NCBI GenBank assembly: GCA_021154885.1
Contig: JAJKHS010000022.1
Coordinates: 1 to 64,000 of the forward strand
Direction: 5' to 3'
Source: Thermoanaerobaculum sp.
GTDB taxonomy: Bacteria > Acidobacteriota > Thermoanaerobaculia > Multivoradales > UBA5704
Length of the DNA stretch: 64,000 nucleotides
Shown: positions 24,733 through 32,852 of the stretch, in pieces
Position numbering within the stretch: position 1 is the stretch's first letter
Layout of the letters: each line of letters begins with the position of its first letter
Notes under the pieces: model-generated
What the model was told of the DNA's origin: nothing
The model's database searches: none
What the model saw: only the letters and a program-made list of their open reading frames with translations
Program-made: the position numbers and the translations under genes

Positions 24733-25091
24733 CGTCTCGAAATCCCTCCTCTTCGCCTCCTGGGGCCACCAGCCCGGTAATTCGGGCTGGGAGACCGTCG
24801 CCCGGGGCCACCTTCCGGTTAGCCGGGGCGAGCCCTTCGCCCCGCGAAACCGACTCCTCGCCCGGCGGTTCCAGCCCCTAAATACCTCGAAGTGGAGATC
24901 ATCAAGCACGGAATGGGCTCTCCAAGGCTTGATCGGGCTTCCGTGTCAGACTTCTCTTTCCGTGAATACGGACCAGAGCTCGCGGGCCGATGATTCCCTG
25001 CATGAAAGAGCGCATCTCCGTCGCCGCAGGAGCTTTCTTGTCGTCGATATCTAATAAGGCATTTTCGATAGACCATTTTGTCCAAATCCTC

Positions 25092-25119
25092 TTGACTTCT
25101 CTGCGGCTCTATAGATAAT
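25092..25119 (+). promoter_or_regulatory. Promoter of the coiled-coil pair
   Basis: TTGACT (25092-25097) and GATAAT (25114-25119) are spaced by 16 bases, close to sigma-70 consensus, in an AT-richer stretch. The first gene begins about 50 bases downstream of the expected transcript start. Confidence 0.6.
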
Positions 25120-25175
25120 GACGGCTACCGTGCAGCAAATCACTGCCCGTCACGGAACGGAAAGGAGAATTAGTC

Positions 25176-25550
25176 ATGTCCAGCATCAATGCATTTTCAG
25201 GCATCGTGCGCGACTGGGAGGGTCTCCTGGCAGCGTGCAAAGACAGAGCCGGGGAGGTCGCAAACGCAGAGGCCCTTCGTAGCGCCCTGGAGGGACTCCT
25301 GGTCGAAGGCAAGGGCCTCAAGGACCTTCAGGAGTCGCTCGCCAGCGGGCGGCAGCGGGCCACCCAGGAGTTGGGAGGGGTGATCGAGCGGGGGAAAGAG
25401 ACCGCCCGGCGTCTGCGCGGCATCGTCAAGGGCAACCTCGGCACCCGGAACGAGCTCCTGGTGCAGTTCAACATCGCTCCCATTCGCAAGCGCGGTCCGC
25501 GCAAGAAGGCCGCAGCGGCCCAGCCGCCCGGCTCCAACCCGCCGGCTTGA
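25176..25550 (+). CDS. Coiled-coil hypothetical protein A
   Basis: The 124-residue protein starts at ATG 25176 after AAAGGAG. It is nearly all helical with heptad-like spacing (LLVEGKGLKDLQESLASGRQ, LGGVIERGKETARRLRGIVK) and ends in a conserved-looking basic tail, LGTRNELLVQFNIAPIRKRG, followed by a Pro/Ala linker. The tail matches the next gene product at G-x-R, F-x-I and P-I-x-K-R positions, so the two are paralogues. The family looks frequent in Acidobacteriota; no function is known to me. It is first in a two-gene operon. Confidence 0.78.
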   Translation: MSSINAFSGIVRDWEGLLAACKDRAGEVANAEALRSALEGLLVEGKGLKDLQESLASGRQRATQELGGVIERGKETARRLRGIVKGNLGTRNELLVQFNIAPIRKRGPRKKAAAAQPPGSNPPA

Positions 25551-25585
25551 GACCGGCTTTAACGAACTCAGGAAAGGAGAGAGTC

Positions 25586-25972
25586 ATGTCCACGGACAAT
25601 TCGTATCCGAGAGTCACCCGGGAATGGCACGGTATGGCGATCGTGATGAAGCTGAACGAGGAGGCCATGCCCGTGCTCAAGGCTCCGCGGCAGGCGTTGG
25701 AAACCTGTTTGGAGAAGGTCAAGGCGGCAAAGATGCAGCGGGACCGCCTGGAGAGTGAACGCCGGATGGCTACGCGGGAGCTGTCGGAGCAGATGGCAGC
25801 GGCCCGCGAGCTGGTGAGACGGCTGCGCCATCTGGTCAAGGCCGAGCTGGGCTTGCGGGACCCGCGGCTGAAGTCCTTCGGCATCAAGCCGATCCAGAAG
25901 CGGCGGCCGGCCGCGAAGGTGACCCTCATCGACCAGGCCGCCGGCAGGGAGGGGAACCCCGATCAAGGTTGA
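25586..25972 (+). CDS. Coiled-coil hypothetical protein B
   Basis: The 128-residue protein starts at ATG 25586 after AAAGGAGA; an in-frame ATG at 25547 falls at the end of the previous gene. A short N-terminal region (SYPRVTREWHGMAIVMKLNE) is followed by a long coiled coil (LEKVKAAKMQRDRLESERRM to RELVRRLRHLVKAELG) and the tail LGLRDPRLKSFGIKPIQKRR, paralogous to protein A. It might pair with protein A to form a heterodimer. A strong palindromic terminator follows at 26046. Confidence 0.78.
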   Translation: MSTDNSYPRVTREWHGMAIVMKLNEEAMPVLKAPRQALETCLEKVKAAKMQRDRLESERRMATRELSEQMAAARELVRRLRHLVKAELGLRDPRLKSFGIKPIQKRRPAAKVTLIDQAAGREGNPDQG

Positions 25973-26045
25973 ATTCTCCAAGCTCACTCTCCCAACCTCT
26001 CTGTTCTCGGGTGCCGCGCAGCGGCACCCGAAGAGGAATGAAAGG

Positions 26046-26107
26046 GGCCGCCTCCTCGCCCGGGATTGAAATCCCGGGCGAGGAGGCGGCCGTCAAAGAC
26101 TCTTTTT
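26046..26107 (+). terminator. Perfect 22-bp palindromic hairpin with T run
   Basis: GGCCGCCTCCTCGCCCGGGA(TT) and its exact complement form a 22-base stem around GA, followed some ten bases later by TTTTT. It ends the coiled-coil operon. The stem is unusually long and perfect, and its top (CGCCCGGGATT) recurs at 39263-39280. Confidence 0.75.
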
Positions 26108-26113
26108 CAGCAC

Positions 26114-26174
26114 AGAGAGGGCTTGAAGAAAAAACGGAGTAAGTGGCCGGCGAGACGCCGGCGGTCCCAGGGGG
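26114..26174. repeat. GGCCGGCG element, full copy 2
   Basis: This copy matches 20176-20237 with a handful of changes across 61 bases, including the AAGAAAAAACGGAGTAAGTG stretch and the GGCCGGCGAGACGCCGGC hairpin. It lies between a terminator and the convergent sensor kinase gene, ending just before the kinase stop codon. Confidence 0.75.
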
Positions 26175-26180
26175 TTCTTG

Positions 26181-28412
26181 CTACGAACGCACCCCCGGCT
26201 TCGCCAGCGCGGCCGCCACCGCCAGCAGCTCCGCGGACTCGACTGGCTTGGCGACATGCATCTGGAAGCCGGCGGCGAGGGCCGCGACCCGGTCCTCGGT
26301 CCGCGCGCGGGCGCTGAGGGCGACCGCCGGCACCTGGCCGCCGCGCTCGGCGGGCAGGGCCCGCACTTTGCGGATGAGGGAATAGCCATCCTCCTCCGGC
26401 ATTCCGAGGTCCGAGACCAGGAGGTCGGGGAGCCATTGCTCGACCGCGGCCAGCCCCTCGGCCGCCGAGGACGCGGGCCGCACTTCGGCGCCGCTCTGGG
26501 CGAGCAGGGCGCAGACCATGTCGATCGAGTCGGGATCGTCCTCCACCACCACGATGCGCAGTCCGCGCAGGACGGGCTCCACGGCAGGGGCCGGCAGGGG
26601 CGCTTCAAGCTCCGGCCCGTCGCTCGCCGCTGTCCCCAACGTGCGCACGGGGAGCTGCACGGTGAACGTGGAGCCCTGGCCCACGCCATTGCTGGCCACC
26701 GCCACGGTGCCGCCGTGCAGCTCGACGAGGTGGCGCACGATGGCGAGGCCCAGACCCAGGCCGCCATGCCGCCGGGTGGTGGAGCTGTCGGCCTGGCGAA
26801 AACGGTCGAAGACGTGGGGGAGGAGATCGCCGGCGATGCCCGCGCCATCGTCGCGGACGGCGATCTCGACCTGCGAGCCGATGCGGTGGAGCCGCACCTC
26901 GACCTCGCCTCCCTTGGGCGTGAACTTGACGGCGTTCGAGACCAGGTTCCAGACCACCTGCTGCAGCCGGTCGGGGTCGCCCCAGACCGGCCCCGCCGGC
27001 CCGAGGTCGGTCGCGAGGCGGATCTGCTTGGCTTCCGCCGCCGGCCGCAGGGCCTCCACCGCTGCGCACACCACGGGCGTGAGCTCCATCTCGCGCGGCT
27101 CCACGTACAGCTTGCCGGTGACGATGCGGGAGACGTCGAGGATGTCCTCGACGATTTTCGACAGGGCCCGCGCGTTGCGTTCGATGACCTCGGCGGCGTG
27201 CAGGTATGCGTCCTGACTGGTCGTGCCGGTGCGCAGGACGACCGCCCAGCCGGCGATGGCGTTGAGCGGGTTGCGCAGCTCGTGGGAGACGGTGGCGAGG
27301 AACTCGTCCTTGGCGCGGTTGGCCTCCTCCGCCTGGACGCGGGCCAGCCGTTCGCCGGCGGCCAGGCGGTCGCGGTCGCGCTCGAGCTGCTTGCGCTCGC
27401 TGACGTCGCGGAAGACGAGCACGACTCCCAGCGTGTGCCCGTCGGCGTCCTTGATCGGGGCGGCGCTGTCCTCGATCGGGGTCTCCTTGCCGTCCCGGGA
27501 GATGACGACGGTATGGTTGGCCAGGCCCACGATCACTCCCTCGCGGATCGCCTTCGCCACCGGGTCTTCCGCGGTCTCCCGCGTCTCCTCGTTGATGATC
27601 TTGAAGACCTCCGCGAGCGGTCGCCCGGCGGCCTCGTCCGGCGACCAGCCGAGCAGGGACCCGGCCACGGGGTTCAGGAGCCGCACACGGCCGTGCTGGT
27701 CGGTGGCGAGCACCGCGTCGCCGATGCTCGCCAGGGTGGTCTGCAGCCAGTCGCGCTGCTCGGCCAGGGCCCGCGCGCTCCGGCGCTGCTCGTCGAGGCG
27801 GCGGAAGGCGAGGATGGTGAACGCGGCCAGCAGAGCGATGGCCACCAGGTTGGCGATCCACGTCGTGGCTTCAACCGTGGCGGCGCTGCGGTCCGACCCC
27901 TGGGCGCGGACGCCGAGCAGGCGCTGCTCCTCGGCCTGCATGCTGCCGATGACCTCGCGGATGTCAGACATCAGCCGGGCGCCGCGGTCGCTCTCGATGA
28001 CCGGGAGAGCCGCCGCGAGGCCGCCCTTCCGCCTGAGCTCGATCGTCTCTGCGAGCTCGGCCAGCTTCGCCTGGATCCTGGTCTCGAGGAGAGGGATGCG
28101 GCTCTGCTGGACGGGATTGTCCGCGGTGAGCGAGCGGATGCGGGCGAGCCGCGCCGGCACCGCTTTCAGCGCCGTCCGGTAGGGTTCGAGATACTGCTCG
28201 CGTCCGGTGAGGACGTAGCCCCGCTGCCCGGTCTCGGCGTCCGTGACGGTGGACTGCAGGGCTTCGAGCGCGGCCAGCACCTCGTGAGTGTGGGCCACCA
28301 GGCGGACGTTGCCGGTGACGATCCGCACCGCCCGCCGGGCCACGAAGCCGTTCGCCGCCAGCAGCAGGACGGTGGCGAGGAAGGCGAGGAGCAGCCTGGG
28401 TTCCCCTCTCAT
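26181..28412 (-). CDS. Hybrid sensor histidine kinase (CHASE3-PAS-HisKA-HATPase-REC)
   Basis: The 743-residue protein begins with a membrane segment (LLLAFLATVLLLAANGFVA), then a CHASE3-type domain with VTDAETGQRGYVLTGREQYL (residues about 60-85), a second membrane segment near 190, a PAS domain (TLASIGDAVLATDQHGRVRL), a HisKA domain with His in TVSHELRNPLNAIAGW, a HATPase with N box (NLVSNAVKFTPKGG), G1 (DDGAGI) and G2 (GGLGLGLAIVRHLVEL), and a C-terminal receiver (Asp in LLVSDLGMPEEDGY, Lys in HVAKPVES). It probably phosphorylates an unlinked partner, because no response regulator with an output domain lies next to it. Confidence 0.92.
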   Translation of the reverse strand: MRGEPRLLLAFLATVLLLAANGFVARRAVRIVTGNVRLVAHTHEVLAALEALQSTVTDAETGQRGYVLTGREQYLEPYRTALKAVPARLARIRSLTADNPVQQSRIPLLETRIQAKLAELAETIELRRKGGLAAALPVIESDRGARLMSDIREVIGSMQAEEQRLLGVRAQGSDRSAATVEATTWIANLVAIALLAAFTILAFRRLDEQRRSARALAEQRDWLQTTLASIGDAVLATDQHGRVRLLNPVAGSLLGWSPDEAAGRPLAEVFKIINEETRETAEDPVAKAIREGVIVGLANHTVVISRDGKETPIEDSAAPIKDADGHTLGVVLVFRDVSERKQLERDRDRLAAGERLARVQAEEANRAKDEFLATVSHELRNPLNAIAGWAVVLRTGTTSQDAYLHAAEVIERNARALSKIVEDILDVSRIVTGKLYVEPREMELTPVVCAAVEALRPAAEAKQIRLATDLGPAGPVWGDPDRLQQVVWNLVSNAVKFTPKGGEVEVRLHRIGSQVEIAVRDDGAGIAGDLLPHVFDRFRQADSSTTRRHGGLGLGLAIVRHLVELHGGTVAVASNGVGQGSTFTVQLPVRTLGTAASDGPELEAPLPAPAVEPVLRGLRIVVVEDDPDSIDMVCALLAQSGAEVRPASSAAEGLAAVEQWLPDLLVSDLGMPEEDGYSLIRKVRALPAERGGQVPAVALSARARTEDRVAALAAGFQMHVAKPVESAELLAVAAALAKPGVRS

Positions 28413-28848
28413 GCGGGGGATTATATGGGGAGGATGTGGCAGGCGATCTCGCGGTGCTCAGACGCGGGTGGATGGAGACCACCGGGCCGGCATCGCCGCA
28501 GCAGAGACGCCCCGCCGTCCCCGTGGCCGGCAAAAAGGCATCGTAACGGGTCTGGAGCATCTCTACGAACCGTTTAAGGCATGGCGCAAAGGCCGGGATT
28601 CCGGGGAGATTGATCAATTCTCCGGGTGAACGCTCCCGGAACCTTCAGCGTGGGTTATCTCGCCAACCTTCCGTAGAAACGACCCCGTCTCCGCGGCGGC
28701 GATGCCGGCCCGGCGTTGTTCACCCTGGGACATCGGCGGTCATTGGTTCCAACCGTCGGGTCATTTCCCGGCGACCTGACGCGTCGCCCTTGAGCTATCA
28801 TTGTAGCGGAGCAAAACAGCTCAATCTCAAGAGAAGGAGGAAGTGCAG
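28413..28848. other. Intergenic region without a recognised gene
   Basis: These 436 bases separate the divergent hybrid kinase and the small Cys-rich peptide. I see no supported gene. TTGAGC at about 28791 and AT-richer sequence after it may belong to the promoter of the peptide gene, but no -10 element is clear. Confidence 0.4.
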
Positions 28849-29118
28849 ATGCGAAAATTGCGGAGCTTCATCACGTCTCGGTTAGGACTTCTGACGTTCG
28901 CCCTGATCGTCACCGGTGCGGCCTTGTCCTCTCCACCCGCGCCGGCCAACGCCGCGCCGAACTGCTGCGGTCACGCGATGATCGTCACCTACTACAACAA
29001 CGCAGCCCATTCGATGATCGTCGGCCGTTGCTCGTTCCCCTGCGACCAGGACCCGGTCTGCACCGGCACGCAGACCCATTTCTCCACGACCAAACAGTTG
29101 GGTTGCTGTATCTGTTGA
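28849..29118 (+). CDS. Small Cys-rich secreted peptide (DUF6289-like)
   Basis: The 89-residue product starts at ATG 28849 with AAGGAGG at a good distance; an adjacent GTG at 28843 is less suitable. A long signal peptide (LLTFALIVTGAALSSPPAPANAA) precedes a mature peptide of about 50 residues with seven to eight cysteines: NCCGHA, GRCSFPC, PVCTG and LGCCIC. The pattern YYNNAAHSMIVGRC resembles the 'YYSDA...VG...C' core of the DUF6289 group of small secreted bacterial proteins. Function of that group is unknown to me. It lies 228 bases before the AT-rich ATPase module. Confidence 0.7.
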   Translation: MRKLRSFITSRLGLLTFALIVTGAALSSPPAPANAAPNCCGHAMIVTYYNNAAHSMIVGRCSFPCDQDPVCTGTQTHFSTTKQLGCCIC

Positions 29119-29262
29119 GGCCACCCAAGGCTCCGGACCACCGCCTTTCCAAGCGTCCGGGGCCTCACAGGGGACCGCTCTGGAGAGTTCCAGCGAAAAC
29201 TCCCCCGCCGCTACGGTACGGACGGACCGCCGCGCACCGTCAAGAGGAGAGCCTATGTGCCC

Positions 29263-29291
29263 TTGACAGTTCTCCAAAGTTCTCCTACGCT
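29263..29291 (+). promoter_or_regulatory. Promoter of the AT-rich island
   Basis: TTGACA (29263-29268) and TACGCT (29286-29291) are spaced by 17 bases. The first is a perfect -35, the second a fair -10. Transcription would start about 50 bases before the four-TM gene at 29347. Confidence 0.6.
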
Positions 29292-29346
29292 TACCCTCTC
29301 AACCTCGGAGAGGCCGTTTCGCTCCAAAGAGCGCTCAGGAGAAAGC

Positions 29347-29784
29347 ATGACAGAGCCCTCAGCAAATAGAAACAGAAACATCATTAGAGCCATGCTTTCT
29401 GCTTGTTACGAGTACCTGCTCGTCGCTGCTCCGGTCTCACTCTATGTCGTATTGGAGGCAATTAGTTCTGGAGAGCCTAAACGCCTTGCCTTTTCTCCTG
29501 AGTGGTCGATAGCAACTATATTTCTTGCGTATCAGGGCATTGCCCTGTATAGGCAAGATCTAATGAAAACCGGGCGCGAACTCTCCGAAAGCACAGTGAA
29601 CATTCTCTCGTTTCTGTCACTCATAGTCATAATATTGTCCTCCATCAATGCGTACATGTCTTTGAGCAAAGAGACTATTGCGTCCATCGTAGTAAGGATA
29701 GCGCTTTTTTGTGGCGCCTCAATAAGTTTCATTTTATTTGTCGCAGGCGCGAAGTTCGCGTTAATTGCTAAGGAGGACGCCTAG
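29347..29784 (+). CDS. Four-TM membrane protein of the AT-rich module
   Basis: The 145-residue protein starts at ATG 29347 with AGGAGA upstream; a longer frame from 29257 begins within the promoter. It has four predicted membrane segments at about residues 21-39, 53-71, 84-106 and 114-140 (for example SFLSLIVIILSSINAYMSL), short loops, and a basic N-terminus with SANRNRNIIRAML. The DNA is clearly less GC-rich than its surroundings, and codons such as ATA and AGA are frequent. Its stop overlaps the GTG of the ATPase gene (TAGTG). I do not recognise the family. An effector or membrane anchor for the ATPase is inferred. Confidence 0.8.
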   Translation: MTEPSANRNRNIIRAMLSACYEYLLVAAPVSLYVVLEAISSGEPKRLAFSPEWSIATIFLAYQGIALYRQDLMKTGRELSESTVNILSFLSLIVIILSSINAYMSLSKETIASIVVRIALFCGASISFILFVAGAKFALIAKEDA

Positions 29785-31316
29785 TGGCCAGCAAACAGCG
29801 AAGAGACTTGGGAGATCTTGATGCGAAGACAGATCAGCGCTTCAAGAATCATTTTGTTGAGTCAATTGATCTATCGAGGATAAACAATAACAATTCTAGC
29901 ATCGTCTACGGGTCAAAAGGAGCTGGCAAGACAGCGTTGCGCAGGGCTCTAACGGAGCTTAACCGAGATTCATTCCTAACCACCAAAACTATCGACCTCG
30001 ATGAAATTAGCTTCGCACAGGTCCACCAAGCTCTCGCCCGGTTGCGGGATACCAGCAGGGCAGAGATAGCGAACCTCGCCAGAAATACTTGGCGTAACGT
30101 CTTGGCGGTCTATTGCTTGGAAGCTGTTGCAGATACTGTCCCAAAAGAAAGCGTTTTAAGGCGCGAGATTAGGGAGTTCTTAGCTAGTGAAGGCTATATT
30201 GAAATTGAGTCTAGCAATAACAGGATAATAGGACTTATCGAGAGGCTCCTTACCCTTTCGGGTGGAATCGGACTAGAAAGGGGAACTAGTCATTCGCTGG
30301 GTCTGACGAAAACGCAGTTGAGCGTCATTAACGAATTTCCCTATCATCCCGCTTTACGCTCACTGCTGGATAAATGCGCGGGCATAATAGAAGAATCCGG
30401 CAAGTTTGTGCTGATCTGCCTGGACGGTTTCGACTCGATAATTGACCACACTCCGGAATCCAGAAAGGCGATATTTGCTGGACTAATCGATGCGATATAC
30501 AAATGCTCCAAAGATCGTCTTTTTTGCAATTCCTTTTGCTTCAAAGCCTTCCTTCCCAGAGAATTGACCGAGGAAGCAAGAATGATTGTATGGGACGCAG
30601 ATAAGTTCATTCAGAACACTCACTATCTAAGATGGCCAGAGAACAGTTTTCAGGATCTGTTGAGTAGACGCCTACAGTCATACTCCAGAACCAAGAGCGG
30701 GCATTTCAATGACATCTGGCGCGACCTTATGCCGGAAAAAATCAAAAATCCCACGCATGGGGTTGAGGAGTATTCATTCGGTTACATTTTGAGGCACACT
30801 CTCTACAGGCCCCGGCAAGTCTTGACCCACATGCAACGCATTTTTGATTACTGGGACGAGAGTCCCAGCTCATCCTTTCGAGTAGACCCGTCTTTCATAC
30901 CTCCTATAATTGCAAGGACGAATTATGAAATGGCGCAATATGTAGTCAATCAAATGCAGATCACTCACCCCCAGCTAGGTCATTTCATGAAGTCGTGGGG
31001 AGGGTCGTCTAATACAATTTTCGTCGGCGATTTCCAAGATCGGATAGGCAAAATTTTTGGATGTCAGACTCTTCAGGAGACCGGCACCGTCTTCGACAGC
31101 CTATTTAATTTAGGAATATTCGGCCTTGCACGATCATCAGAGATCAAGAACTCCGCTCGATCTACGTCTTTTCGGTTCGGATTTGTAGGCGATACATTCG
31201 CGCCGAATATTCACGCGACGGTGAATAATTTTGACGTCGTCGCATTAAGTCCAATGTTTAGCGAATTTTGCGGATGCACAGCCTCGGATTGGGGGGCCGT
31301 CATACCAACTGAGTAG
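29784..31316 (+). CDS. P-loop ATPase, Sll1717-like
   Basis: The 510-residue protein uses GTG 29784, overlapping the upstream stop, with AAGGAGG nine bases before it. Walker A is GSKGAGKTA at residues 43-51, and Walker B is FVLICLDGFD at about 208-217. The start (RRDLGDLDAKTDQRFKNHFV) and the region after Walker B fit the Sll1717/STAND-like P-loop ATPases, which I recall as single proteins or defence-island members. The C-terminal 150 residues contain YRPRQVLTHMQRIFDYWDE and no nuclease motif. A sample of the DNA gives about 35-48 per cent GC, against about 65-70 outside, so transfer is likely. Confidence 0.82.
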   Translation: MASKQRRDLGDLDAKTDQRFKNHFVESIDLSRINNNNSSIVYGSKGAGKTALRRALTELNRDSFLTTKTIDLDEISFAQVHQALARLRDTSRAEIANLARNTWRNVLAVYCLEAVADTVPKESVLRREIREFLASEGYIEIESSNNRIIGLIERLLTLSGGIGLERGTSHSLGLTKTQLSVINEFPYHPALRSLLDKCAGIIEESGKFVLICLDGFDSIIDHTPESRKAIFAGLIDAIYKCSKDRLFCNSFCFKAFLPRELTEEARMIVWDADKFIQNTHYLRWPENSFQDLLSRRLQSYSRTKSGHFNDIWRDLMPEKIKNPTHGVEEYSFGYILRHTLYRPRQVLTHMQRIFDYWDESPSSSFRVDPSFIPPIIARTNYEMAQYVVNQMQITHPQLGHFMKSWGGSSNTIFVGDFQDRIGKIFGCQTLQETGTVFDSLFNLGIFGLARSSEIKNSARSTSFRFGFVGDTFAPNIHATVNNFDVVALSPMFSEFCGCTASDWGAVIPTE

Positions 31317-31471
31317 CAATCAACAACTCTCTTCAGCACGGCTCTTCCCGAGATTCTGGGGTGGTGGCGACGCGGAGATGGCACCTTGAGCAGGGAGAGT
31401 CTGAACCCGATGGCCATCACCGACAAAGACACCTCCCGTGGACTCTTGACAGGCCGCCTATAATCTAGGCC

Positions 31472-31501
31472 TTGACACCGCTTCCGTCCCGGCCCTACTG
31501 T
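31472..31501 (+). promoter_or_regulatory. Possible promoter of the RND operon
   Basis: TTGACA (31472-31477) and TACTGT (31496-31501) are spaced by 18 bases. The -10 is weak. A second TTGACA at 31446 has TATAAT only seven bases later and cannot form a normal promoter with it. The remaining bases of 31317-31643 contain no supported gene. Confidence 0.45.
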
Positions 31502-31643
31502 ACATATATGAATGACCGCCCTCCCGAGCCGGAGGAGGGCACCGTTGGAGGGACGCCGCCGGAGCGCCCTTCAGGGTGAAAGGGGCCTCAAGGATGATCC
31601 GGCGCATTCTCTGTCCGGTCAATCCGCGCAAGGAGACGCAAGG

Positions 31644-32849
31644 ATGAAGCGTGAACTGGTTCTCGGCCCGGGTGCCGTGCTTGCCGCCCTGGCTTTGGTC
31701 CTCGCGGCCGGCTGTGCCGGCAAGAAAGACACGCCCGCGCCTCCCCCACCGCCTGCCGCGGTGGTCGTCGCCCCGGTCGTGCAGCGCGACGTGCCGGTCT
31801 ACAAGGAGTGGATCGGCACGACGGACGGCAACGTCAACGCCGAGATCCGCCCCAAGGTGGACGGCTATCTCCTGCGGCGGGTGTACACGGAGGGGAGCTT
31901 CGTCCGCCAGGGCCAGCTCCTCTTCGAGATCGATCCCCGCCAATCCCAGGCGCAGCTCCAGCAGGTCCAGGCCGACCTGGAACAGGCGAAGGCCCAGCTC
32001 GCCAAGGCGCATCAGGACGTGGTCCGCTTCCAGCCCCTGGTCGCTCAGAAGGCCATCAGCCAGCAGGAGCTCGATAATGCGCTGTCGGCGGAGCGAGCGG
32101 CGAAGGCGGCCGCGGACGCGCGCGAGGCGGCCGTGCACCAGGCGCGCCTCACCAGCGGCTGGGCGCGGGTGACCTCGCCGATCGGCGGCATCGCCGGCAT
32201 CGCCCAGCAGCAGGTGGGCAATCTCGTGAGCCCCACCACGGTGCTCACCACCGTTTCGCAGGTCGATCCCATTCGTGTGCTCTACCCCTTGAGCGAGCAG
32301 GAGTATCTGCACCTCCAGGAGAGGCTTCAGAAGGAGCCGGCGGTGGCCCGCGAGGACAACCTCGAGCTGGTGCTCGCGGACGGTTCGGTCTTCCCGCACA
32401 AGGGACGCGTCCTCTTCGAGGGGCGACAGGTGGATGTGAAGACGGGCACCATCTCCACCGTGGCCCTGTTCCCCAATCCCGGCAACCTGCTGCGCCCGGG
32501 CCAGTACGCCAAAGTGCGGGGGGTGACGGAGCTCAAGAAGGGGGCGATCCTCGTCCCGCAGCGCGCGGTCAACGAGCTCCAGGGCGGCTACCAGGTAGCG
32601 GTCGTGGGGAGCGATGACAAGGCCGAGATCCGCACTGTCCAGGCCGGAGAGCGGGTCGGCAAGCTGTGGGTCATCGACTCCGGGTTGCAGCCCGGCGACC
32701 GCGTGGTGGTCGAGGGCTTCACGCGCGTCAAGTCGGGCGTCAAGGTGAATCCGAAGGAGGCGCCGCCCGAGGTCGCCGCCGGCGGAGCCGCTGGCGCCGA
32801 AACGACGCCCACGACGCCCACGTCCACTCCGGCGCGGGGAGGGAGATAG
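31644..32849 (+). CDS. RND efflux membrane fusion lipoprotein (MexA/AcrA type)
   Basis: The 401-residue protein starts at ATG 31644 after AAGGAG. A lipoprotein signal with lipobox LVLAAGC leads to a Pro-rich linker, then barrel-sandwich (lipoyl-like) halves around a long coiled hairpin (QLQQVQADLEQAKAQLAKAH, ELDNALSAERAAKAAADARE), the beta-barrel domain (RVTSPIGGIAGIAQQQVGN) and a membrane-proximal domain. This is the periplasmic adaptor of a tripartite efflux pump. It is first in an operon with inner-membrane pump, outer-membrane channel and MarR regulator, three bases before the pump gene. Confidence 0.93.
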   Translation: MKRELVLGPGAVLAALALVLAAGCAGKKDTPAPPPPPAAVVVAPVVQRDVPVYKEWIGTTDGNVNAEIRPKVDGYLLRRVYTEGSFVRQGQLLFEIDPRQSQAQLQQVQADLEQAKAQLAKAHQDVVRFQPLVAQKAISQQELDNALSAERAAKAAADAREAAVHQARLTSGWARVTSPIGGIAGIAQQQVGNLVSPTTVLTTVSQVDPIRVLYPLSEQEYLHLQERLQKEPAVAREDNLELVLADGSVFPHKGRVLFEGRQVDVKTGTISTVALFPNPGNLLRPGQYAKVRGVTELKKGAILVPQRAVNELQGGYQVAVVGSDDKAEIRTVQAGERVGKLWVIDSGLQPGDRVVVEGFTRVKSGVKVNPKEAPPEVAAGGAAGAETTPTTPTSTPARGGR

Positions 32850-32852
32850 GTC

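Noticed and set aside
24819-25085. 88-residue minus-strand frame in the gap before the coiled-coil pair
   Set aside because: No ribosome site, no domain, and composition unlike real genes in this window.
28413-28848. Search for a small gene or RNA in the gap after the hybrid kinase
   Set aside because: No frame with a ribosome site and no clear stem with a T run was found.
31446-31464. TTGACA with TATAAT as a promoter
   Set aside because: The two elements are only seven bases apart, too close for a sigma-70 promoter.
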